From positions 98,362,171 through 98,426,170 of the forward strand of contig CM053144.1 of the NCBI GenBank assembly GCA_028571685.1: a DNA stretch of 64,000 bases, read 5' to 3'. Source of the DNA: Heterohyrax brucei. Its lineage: Eukaryota > Chordata > Mammalia > Hyracoidea > Procaviidae. A program made the translations under genes and the position numbers. A model generated the notes under the pieces. It was not told the DNA's origin and searched no databases. It saw nothing but the letters and a program-made list of their open reading frames with translations. Below, piece by piece: positions 55,922 through 64,000 of the stretch (its first letter is position 1; every line of letters starts with the position of its first letter).

Positions 55922-56960
55922 TGTCATGAATTGAATTATGCACCCAAAATAAATTGCATAGCCATCTGGATGGGCCATGATGCCCAGTGTTTTAGTCAGC
56001 TAGTGCTGCTCTAACAGAAATACCACAGATGGATGGCTTTAACAAGAAAAGCTTATTCTTACAAAGTCCAGTAGGCTATAAATCCTAATTCAGTATGTCT
56101 GCTCCCAGAGAAGGCTTTCCCCTTTATCAGCTCTGGAGGAAAGTCCTTGTGTTGTATCAGTCTTTGTTCAGGGAGCTTCATGGCACAGGAACCTCAGATC
56201 TGTAGGACAGCTCTAACTCCCAGTGCTGCTTTCTTGCTTGCATGATGTTCTGAACTCTCTGCTTACTGCCCTTTCCTTTTATCTCTTGTAGGATGAAAGG
56301 TGGTACAAGCCATACTCCAGGGAAACTCCCTTTACAGTGGATCAGGGAGGCGACCGTAGAAAGGGATTTACAGTCCCACCCTAATCTCTTTAACATACAA
56401 CACAGGAAAATCACAAAATGGAGGGCAATCATACAGTACTGGTAATCACAACCTAGTCAAATTTCTACACATGCTTTTTGGGGGATACACTTCAATCCAT
56501 GACACCCAGTATCACACGACTGTCCATCCACCATTTTGTCATTTGATGCAATTTTCTGATGTGCTGTAAATTCTATCACTGATACTTAATAAAATGGATT
56601 AGCAGCAGTTATATTGATGAGGTCTACAACAGTAGATTGCATCTTAAGCCAATCTCTTTTAAGATATAAAAGAGAGAAGCGAGCAGAGAGACAAGGGAAC
56701 CTCATACCACCAAGAAAGCAGTGCCAAGAACAGAGAGTACCTTTTGGACCGGAGGTTCCTAAACTGAGATGGTCCCAGACCAAAGGAAGACTGATGCATC
56801 GCAAGGACCTTCTTCCAGAGCTGACAGAGAGAGAAAGCCTTTCTCTTCAGCTGGCACCCTGAATTCGGACTTCTAGCCTACTAGACATAAGAGAATATAC
56901 TTCTCCTTGTTAAAGCCATCTACTTGTGGCACTTCTTTAGAGCAGCACTAGATGACCAAG
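55922..56960 (+). mobile_element. MaLR-type LTR, sense, split by another MaLR LTR
   Basis: The 5' part is 55922-55987 ('tgtcatgaattgaattatgc') and the rest 56505-56960 ('tatcacacgactgtccatcc' to 'agcactagatgaccaag'). The last bases of a canonical end are missing. Chance frames 56586-56804 and 56614-56862 lie in it. Confidence 0.85.
55988..56504 (-). mobile_element. MaLR-type solo LTR, antisense, inserted in a sense MaLR LTR
   Basis: Starts 'tgttttagtcagctagtgct', ends 'cacttcaatccatgaca'. Perfect five-base target duplication 'cccag' at 55983-55987 and 56505-56509. 517 bases. Confidence 0.95.
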
Positions 56961-57100
56961 CTATACTGATTCAACTTTTATGTAGTTTTTTTTAATTGTC
57001 TTACTAAAAAGTTGCTGTATCCCAATTTCACCAACTCTACCTTATTGGCCAGAATTAAAACAGTAGAGTAATTTACTTTCTCACTCTCTCTCTCTTTTAA

Positions 57101-57752
57101 GGAAAACCCAGTGGCATAGTACTTAACTGCTACAGCTGCTGTCTTAGTCATCTAGTGCTGCTATAACAGAAATACCATGATTGGATGGCTTTAAACAAGA
57201 AAAATTAACTTTCTTACAGTCTAGTACGCTACAAGTTCAAATTTACAGTGTTAGGCTTTCTCTCTGTGTCAGTTCTGACAGAAGGTCCTTCTTGTCAATC
57301 TTCCCCTAGAGTAGACGCTTCTCTGGCAGGAGCCTTGGCTCCAAAGGATACGCTGTGCTCCCGGTGTATCTTTCTTGGTGGCATGAGTTCCCCACTCTCT
57401 GCTTTCTTCCCTTTCCTTCTATCTCTTGTAGGATAAAAGGTGGTACAGGCTGCACTCCACGGAAACTCCCTTTACACTAGATCAGTGATGTGACCTTAAC
57501 AAAGGTGTTACAACCCCACCCTAATTCTCTTCAACATAAACTCGCAAGCACAAAATGGAGGACAACCACAGGATACTGGACATCACGGCCTAACCATATT
57601 TTGGGGTGACACAATTCAATTCACGACAGCTGCTTACAAAACAGTTGGCAGCTTGAATCCACTAGGTACCCCTTGGAAATTTTGGAAGCAGTTCTACTCT
57701 GTCTTACAGGGTCTTTATGAGTCAGAATCCACTCTAGAGCAACAGTTTGGGT
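57101..57752 (+). repeat. AfroSINE, sense, split by a MaLR LTR
   Basis: Head at 57101-57139 ('aacccagtggcatagtactt') and remainder at 57629-57752 ('ggcagcttgaatccactagg', 'ttatgagtcagaatccactc'). Confidence 0.9.
57140..57628 (-). mobile_element. MaLR-type solo LTR, antisense, inside a SINE
   Basis: Starts 'tgtcttagtcatctagtgct', ends 'acaattcaattcacgaca'. Perfect five-base duplication 'gctgc' at 57135-57139 and 57629-57633. 489 bases. The frame 57248-57436 is chance. Confidence 0.95.
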
Positions 57753-58377
57753 TTTCTTTCTTTTTTTAATACATATATACCTTTTAAGAAATGAGTTGTT
57801 AGAGTAGGGTCTAATTCTAACTGAACGTCTTAACCAACAGATATCCAAATAAGGAAAGCCCCACTTTCATTGCTTCATGCTCTGTTTCAAGAATTTATCA
57901 TCCATGTTCATTTACCTAAGCAGCCTCTAAGACTCTCCAACAAAGTCATTTATGCTCATTCAGTAAAAACATTTAATGCGTGTTTTTCCTTATAGGTTCA
58001 CAGATTTCTATACAAGAATATATCATCTTCACAAATATTTATTTCTCTTGCCTCATGATAGGAACTTTCCTTATGATAGTCACAGTGAAAACATTAGCAA
58101 CAAAATACAGATCTTTAGCAAGTTCAACTGGCCATTCAAGGAAGACCCTCCACCTCAGATTGACTTCAAAAACAATTTTAAATGATATTTAAAGGACTTT
58201 GCTTTAATCTTCTCCTTTAATCCTCATAATAGTAATAAATTGTGTTTACTAGAGAGAGAAAGAAGATCTTCTTTTCCTAGAAGACTGGCATTTGAAGTAC
58301 CATTGCTTTCTTGCAAAGTTAGAAATTTACAATGGTGCCAGCCCAGGTCAGCGGGCCTTATTTGAGGTGGCTTTTCT
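57753..58377. other. No recognisable feature
   Basis: Two overlapping plus-strand frames of 69-70 codons near 57976-58192 have no known domain. Confidence 0.35.
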
Positions 58378-58550
58378 TATTCTGGTAGCACAGTAGTTAG
58401 ATGCTACGGCTGCTAACTGAAAGATTAGATTAGGTGTTCGTTGGAAACTCTGTCACTTGGCTGGCTGGCTGGAAACTCTGTGGGACAGTTATACTCTATC
58501 CTATTAGTCATAATTGACTCAGTGACAATTGGTTTGGTTTTGGGTTCTTA
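58378..58550 (+). repeat. AfroSINE, sense, with internal duplication
   Basis: 'tctggtagcacagtagttag', then 'ttggaaactctgt' and again 'ctggaaactctgtgggacag' separated by 'ggctggctggctgg' (58458-58472), then 'cataattgactcagtgacaa'. A short internal repeat was gained in the middle of the SINE. Confidence 0.85.
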
Positions 58551-59279
58551 TGTTCAAAAGTTTCTTCATTCCTACTTCTCCTTTGAGTTTTGTGTTTCTA
58601 GTGTTTCTAACTATATTGATAGTGGTGTCCACTTGGCACTGCAGCTTCCATCATTTCTCGTGAACAGGCACATTACCCATATGTTGTAGTCTCTACCTCT
58701 TGCTATGAAATTGCTTAAGCCTGTGAGTCTGTCTCCCTGCATTTGTTTGGTTTGGATAATCAACTTCAACATACTTGTGAACAACATATTTGTGATCTGT
58801 TGTTTTTCTTATACACTGTGTTTCTCAAACAAATCCTGTTGCTGTCACCGTCCACCCTTGGCAGCAGTCACCTACATACACAGTAGGTAAAGACAGACTG
58901 CAGTCTCCATGATTTCTTTTTCATAGAGTTTTGTTGTGTGTTCCTTCATTCTATAGTTTCTCCAAGATTGATTTCGAGAAAGGAGCCAATAGCCCATCTT
59001 ATTCTTTATCTTCACAGTAACGAGAAACCTTGATGTTGCATATTTGTTTATTATTAAAACTTCATGGATGAAGCCACAATTTGTGATCAGTTATAAATTC
59101 ATGGTTAGAGTTTATGAAATTACCAAACTCAAAGCCAACTGAACCCATATGATAAGAGCATCCACTATGAAGCTGTTGATAAGCTGTGCACAACACCATT
59201 CTCCTGAGTCAAAGTGAGTGGTGATTCCACCCTCAGAAATGCTAAAGGTCATGGCTTTGAAACCCAAAGGTCACATCCA
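58551..59279. other. No recognisable feature
   Basis: Frames at 58441-58689 and 58705-58890 have no known domain; no repeat family is assigned. Confidence 0.35.
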
Positions 59280-59616
59280 CACCCTTTGAGACAAAGATAA
59301 CTCAGCTTCCTATGTTCCATGTCTCTCAAGCTTCTGTTTCTTGGTCTCTTGGCCTTTAGCACCTCAGGCCCTGCCACCCAAGTCTGCCCTCCTAGGACAA
59401 ATGATCCAAAACCCTGTAGCTCCACTGGTAAGTGTCTGGAGGCACCCCACTCTTCCAGGAAATTTCTGTCAGAAAGCACACAACTCTTTTGTTCCATGGA
59501 TTGACAAGCACAGCTCCACTGAGAAGTGCCCGGAGGCACCCCACTCTACCAGTAAGTCTCCTGCACAAAGACACTCAGCTCTGTCATTCGGTGGGTCAAC
59601 TCCAGCCAAAGGGTAG
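59280..59616 (-). repeat. LTR-like fragment with two ~90-base tandem modules
   Basis: The module 'ctccactgagaagtgcccgg' plus 'aggcaccccactctaccag' occurs twice (near 59420 and 59512, spacing about 92 bases), each followed by a 'cagctctgtcattc'-like segment. The same module is at 1290-1380 and, inverted, at 60-180, linking it to the LTR-like family of the window start. Confidence 0.55.
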
Positions 59617-59621
59617 AATGT

Positions 59622-60261
59622 TGTGGTGGTCAGGATTATGTCAACTTGGCTACTACCTATTTGGCTGCTGTATTAAGTGGCAGGGCAGGGTTTGTGGTGG
59701 CTCCCTGCCCCTCGGCTCTCATCTCGTGACCCTGGACTAAGGCTGCTGATCGCTCACGTGGCCAGGAGCTCCTGCTCTCTGGTTCCAGCGTCTGGGTCCA
59801 GGACTTGAGCTAGCAGCTGTTGGGCTCATCAGTCCTTACAGTCGGCACGTGAGAGTCCTGCTCCCTGACCTGCCAATCCTGCGCTCGCCAGCCTCTGCCC
59901 AGTCCTGCTCCCTGACCTGCCGATCCCGGATTCTCCAGCCTCTGTCACTTCGTCTCGCCACCAGCTTGGGATCCACCGACCTCCAGCCTCTGTCACATCG
60001 TCTCGCCGCCAGCTTGGGATCCACTGACCTACACAACCGGTGATCTGCAACTCTGGTCTCTGACTTGCTGACCTTGGGTTCCTCAGCTTCCGTGGACACG
60101 TGAGGCTTGTGCCAGAGCTTGGGACATTCTGCTTCTGTGATTACATGAGCTGTTTCCTATATTTGTATCTATCTATCTGTCTATATATATATATTATAAA
60201 TCTTTCCTTGTACCTACACGTGTTACTGGTTTTGCTTTCCTGGAAAACCCAGCCTAAGACA
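59622..60261 (+). mobile_element. ERVL/MLT2-like solo LTR with internal ~48-base repeats
   Basis: Begins 'tgtggtggtcaggattatgt' and 'caacttggc', ends 'aaaacccagcctaagaca', and is flanked by a perfect 'aatgt' duplication (59617-59621, 60262-60266). Inside, a unit of 47-48 bases repeats: 'gtcctgctccctgacctgcc' at about 59855 and 59902, and 'cctctgtcac' with 'cgccagcttgggatcc'-like sequence at 59939 and 59987. A (TATC)/(TA) run lies at 60165-60195, and 'tataaatctttcc' near the end. Chance frames of 64-87 codons occur on both strands. Confidence 0.85.
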
Positions 60262-60263
60262 AA

Positions 60264-60755
60264 TGTCATGGATTGAACTGTGTCCCCTAAAAATGTGTGT
60301 ATCGATTTGGCCAGACTATGTTTCTCAGTATTGTGTGATCATCTACCACCTTGTAACCTGATGTAACTTTCCTATGTGTTGTAAAATCTATCTCTGCAAT
60401 CTTAATTAGGTGAGATAGATAGTAGTTACGTTTATGCAGCATAAGTCAATCTACAAGTTTGGATTGTGTCTGGAGCCAATCTCTTCTGAGATATAAAAGA
60501 GAAATGGAAGCAGAGAGACAACGGGTACCTCATGCCACAAAGAAAGCAGCACTTGGAGCACTGTGCATCCTTTGGACTGGAGGTTACTGTACTGGGAAGT
60601 TCCTAGACCAAGGGAAGACTGATGACAAGGACCTTCCTTCAGAGCCAACAGAGGGGGGGTAAAAAAAACCTCTGGAGCTGATACTCTAAATTTAGACTTG
60701 CAGCTAAAGCCATCCTATGGTATTTCTATTATAGCAGTACTAGAAGACTAAGACA
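60264..60755 (+). mobile_element. MaLR-type solo LTR, sense
   Basis: Starts 'tgtcatggattgaactgtgt' and ends 'actagaagactaagaca'. Its first three bases are shared with the downstream copy of the 'aatgt' duplication of the LTR on its left, so that LTR inserted at its very edge. No target duplication of its own was found. Confidence 0.85.
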
Positions 60756-61851
60756 CCCAGTGACATTATAGTGACTGGTAACTTGGGGACAACTGTATCC
60801 TACCAAGGAAAGGGCCTTAAATCAAAGACGGAATGACAAACATTAGTAAGAAAACAGGGAGGGAGATGGGTAGATACCTGAAAGGTTAGAATGCCTTCCT
60901 GATACTCTACGCAAGCACAATCCTGGATATGTGGCCTGCACTTAGAAGAACCTGTACTTAGTGTAAGGACCTGCTGTCACCAGCTTGAATTTCTTAATAA
61001 TTTTTTAACAAAGGGCTCTGTATTTTCCTTTGGCACTGAACTACCCAAATTATGAACCAGCTCTGGAGGCACTCAGTAGTTTTATGCTCTTTATCAAATG
61101 TGTCCTGCCTTCTGCAAAGTAATAGTTTTCATGTATGGAAATCACTTTACCTATGGAGTCTTCTAGAAGCTACTGACTTACCGAGCTTCAGGTATTGTAA
61201 ATCTCACATGTTAACATGTGGTAAATCTGAGGGGTTTTGTTTCTTTGTTTCTGCTTCTCATAATCATCCATATATACGTGCATATACTCTTTTTAAAAAG
61301 TTAAAACAGAATTATTAGTAAAAACCTAAAAATGATCCGTGAGAAGCTATTTTGATTTCCCTGAAACAGGACACATTTACTGTGAATACCCCAGCGCCAT
61401 GTTAAACGTACAGCTGGTGCAACTGTATAAACTCTTTTCTTTCCTGCCAAGTTTCACATTCTACTCACTGGCAGGGAAAATGAAGATCTAAAAAGCAATT
61501 TTTCTAGAGGTAACATTTTATGTAATATTTATTAAACCTATATTGTGTGTCAGTTACCTAAAAGAACATACAAAAATGGTCTCTTTCTAAAATAGCCTTT
61601 TCAATTACCTCTCAGTGTAAGATCTTTGCAACTCTTTCACATGCTGCAAAGCCCAAGGGTTGGCGTTTCCTAGAAGACCCATTTTGCGACCACACAACTA
61701 TGAACCGTTGGTTGGATTTTTTCTATATCCTTTCCCTGCTGTATTATAGGCCCTTCTTTTATGAAGAAATCCCTACAGTCTACCTACATTCCATCAACAG
61801 AAGAAGGACAATCCCAGATCTGGAATTTTAGTATTCCCTATTTAACAAAGC
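60756..61851. other. 1.1 kb without a recognised feature
   Basis: The 88-codon frame at 61052-61318 has no known domain; no repeat is assigned. Confidence 0.4.
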
Positions 61852-61899
61852 TATGAGCTGGAGTCAGCTCCATGGCAATGGGTTTATTTTGGTTTGGTC
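61852..61899 (+). repeat. AfroSINE 3' fragment, sense
   Basis: 'ctggagtcagctccatggca' followed by a T/G-rich tail. Confidence 0.65.
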
Positions 61900-61931
61900 A
61901 TCTAACAAATGGATGTTTAATATAATTATAC

Positions 61932-62422
61932 TGTTTCATGGATTGAATTTTGTTCTCCCCAAAAATGTGTACGCTGGTTTGTCTGGCCTTGATTCCTGGT
62001 ATTATATAATGTTCCTCCACGTTGTGAATCCTGCTTTTTAATGAGAGAGGACGGGTGGCAACTGTATTGGTGGGACAGGACTCAGTGTGTAAGATAGTAT
62101 TGTGTCTTGAGACAATCTCTTGAGCTATAAAAGAAAGAAGCTAGTAGACAAATTTGGGAACCTCATACCACCAAGAAGCAGTGCTGGGAACAGAGGGCAT
62201 CCTTGGGAAAGAGCCTAAGGTCCCTGTACCTCAGAAACTCCCAGTCCAGGGGAAGATTGATGACAAGGACCTTTCCCAGAGGTAACAGAAAAAGACTTCT
62301 CTCAATGTTGATCACCCGAATGTGGACTTACAGACTACTGAACTGTGACAAAATGAAACTCCTCTTTTTAAAGCCATCCACTTGGGGTATTTTCGTTAAA
62401 GCAGCACTAGATGACTAAGACA
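61932..62422 (+). mobile_element. MaLR-type solo LTR, sense
   Basis: Starts 'tgtttcatggattgaatttt' and ends 'gcactagatgactaagaca'; complete order as at 26345. No convincing target duplication was seen. Confidence 0.85.
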
Positions 62423-62524
62423 CAGTCAAACTTCTATCCTTCTCAAAATATTTCTGTAATCAGCCTGCTAAAAAGTCCAAAATGTAAAGCTCTATAGTTG
62501 GTTATTGTATTAAGAATTATCCCC

Positions 62525-62945
62525 TAGGGGTGCACCCTGAGATCTCCACTAAAAGACCACAATTGACAGTCCAGTGGCTTCGGTGTTTCCCTGCAAGCAT
62601 GGCCCCTAGCCCTGATGCTGCCCTTGCCCATAAATCATAATGAAGGTCCACTCTTCAGACACGAGTGGATTGGACTTGGCAATGGAGAGTGACCATATAT
62701 TGAATGCACTTTATGGTTCTATGCATCTGTAAGGTAACATCCTGCTGACCTCTGGCTGGAGTAAGCAGAGTGGGTGGAGAGGAGGGGAGACTGTTGGGAG
62801 GATGAGACATGTATGGAGCAGAGAGGAACAGTATGCTGTCACCGGGCAGGGAGAGCAGTGGAAGCTGCATATAGGTGGGCATGTAAATTTATAGGGGAAT
62901 GTACATTTTCACTCAGTCATTATAAAAAAAAAAGGGAAAAAAAAT
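62525..62945 (+). mobile_element. L1 3' UTR end, sense, 5'-truncated
   Basis: 'gtgcaccctgagatctccac' through 'gggcatgtaaatttataggg', 'aatgtacattttcactcagt' and an A-run (62923-62932). About 420 bases matching 39930-40345. The 98-codon frame over it is non-coding. Confidence 0.9.
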
Positions 62946-63112
62946 CTAAAAAAGAATTATCACCTGAATTATTCTATTACAGTATAGTTAATACCTGGGA
63001 AAGTAATATAATCTACATAATGTTGAAGCAGAAACAGTTAACCAGTGACTACTGGTTAATACTTAACTAGTAATACTCTCTTTATCCTTCCATAAGCTCT
63101 TCAAAATATGCC

Positions 63113-63236
63113 AAAGAGATCAACTCACTGTAACTCTATATGACAGGGTAGAACTGCCACACAGGGTTTCCAAGGATCAGCTGCTAACCTTTTGGTTAGC
63201 AGCCAAGCTTCTGCTTAACAACTGTGTCACCAAGAC
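63113..63236 (-). repeat. AfroSINE, antisense, 5' and 3' trimmed
   Basis: 'gatcaactcactgtaactct', 'gtagaactgccacacagggt' and 'aaccttttggttagcagcca'. Confidence 0.8.
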
Positions 63237-63573
63237 TCTCAATAGTGTGTATTGTGGGTGTATTATCTTGTTGCTACGAAGTAGGGAATCCTATACTCAG
63301 CTCATACACTAAGCGAGAATTGACTCTTCTGACCAGCAGAGTTTAAAATAATCTTCCTGTTGGTGTAGCTCCTGCAGCACATAATTATGGCAGACAATGA
63401 AGATCCTGGCAGAACATAGAAAATTCAGCTATCAGTGAGAAAAGACAAAATCAAGACAAAGAGAACCTGGATTACAAAGAGAACTGAAGAGCCAAACAGT
63501 CTACAAAATTCGGTTCTAAGTTAATGAAGTAATCTGGCCGCCAGCAATTCTCAGAATGTAAAAGAACCAATGC
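63237..63573. other. No recognisable feature
   Basis: Short unassigned spacer between SINE and L1 tail. Confidence 0.35.
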
Positions 63574-64000
63574 TTTCTTTTTTTTTTCTTTCTTATTTAA
63601 CATGACTTAGTGAAAATGTACATTCCCATCTAAATTTACATGCCCATCTATGTGCAGTTTCCACTGCTCTCCCTATCCAGTGACAGCACACTGTTCCTCT
63701 CTGCTCCATACATGTCTCATCCTCCCAACAGCCTCCTTTCCTCTCCTCTCCACCCACTCTCCTTCCTCCAGCCAGAGGTCAGCAGGATGATATCCTATAG
63801 ATGTATAGAACCATAAAGTGCAACCAATATATGGTCATTCTGCATTGCCAAGTTCAATCCATTCCTGTCCAAAGAGTGGACCTTTGTTATAATTTATGGG
63901 TAAGGGCAGCATCAGGGCCGGGGGCCATGCTCTCAGGGGAACCCCTAAACCACTGAACCATCACTTGAGGTCTTTTAGTGGAGATCTCATGATGCACCCC
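63574..64000 (-). mobile_element. L1 3' UTR end, antisense, continuing beyond the window
   Basis: A T-run at 63579-63588 then 'gtgaaaatgtacattcccat' and 'ctgctctccctatccagtga' up to 'gagatctcatgatgcacccc' at the window edge. It is the antisense of the same 3' UTR as 40345-39930, and how far it continues is unknown. Confidence 0.9.

Overview
This window is nuclear DNA of a placental mammal, most likely an afrothere (elephant, sirenian or hyrax group). The main evidence is roughly two dozen copies of a tRNA-derived SINE of the AfroSINE type, whose tail resembles the tail of an RTE-clade LINE present in the same window. Several L1 copies with a shared 3' UTR, MaLR-type LTRs, and old MIR, L2 and mariner remnants complete the picture. 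I recognise no exon, promoter, tRNA gene or other host gene. Every longer open frame is either a LINE fragment or an accidental frame in low-complexity DNA. The species-group call is inference from repeat families.

Layout. 1-4.7 kb: a convergent pair of related LTR-like sequences split by a MaLR LTR, an internally deleted mariner, and L2 pieces. 4.7-18 kb: mostly unassigned AT-rich DNA with SINEs, MIRs, an old L1 end, an antisense MLT1-type LTR and a minus-strand L2. 18.2-20.1 kb: a minus-strand LTR and an antisense RTE tail into which an L1 3' end was inserted. 21.3-28.5 kb: a scrambled L1 with an internal ORF2 deletion, SINEs and MIRs, and an RTE copy with the architecture of a twin-primed (5'-inverted) insertion, itself hit by a MaLR LTR. 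28.5-33.4 kb: mostly unassigned, plus an RTE tail, SINEs and an old L1. 33.5-40.35 kb: two L1 copies in tandem, both lacking most of ORF2; the first carries a solo LTR and the second a MaLR LTR. 42.9-46.2 kb: a second RTE followed by a minus-strand young L1 that is almost identical in protein to the one at 38.6-40.3 kb. 47.8-53.9 kb: a long L1 whose 5' UTR holds a degenerate tandem array of about nine units, followed by ORF1, an inverted ORF2 piece and a sense ORF2 end. 53.9-64 kb: a SINE cluster, a series of LTR-in-LTR and LTR-in-SINE nests with target-site duplications, and two L1 3' ends in inverted orientation, the last running off the window.

The sequences do not form a pathway. They form a stratigraphy: MIR, L2 and mariner first, then RTE and its SINE, MaLR/ERVL-type LTRs and older L1s, with the L1 lineage at 37-46 kb the least decayed. 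The most interesting items are the tandem units in one L1 5' UTR, the repeated loss of the ORF2 body in three L1 copies, the RTE inversion with precisely abutting breakpoints, and the near-identical inverted L1 pair.
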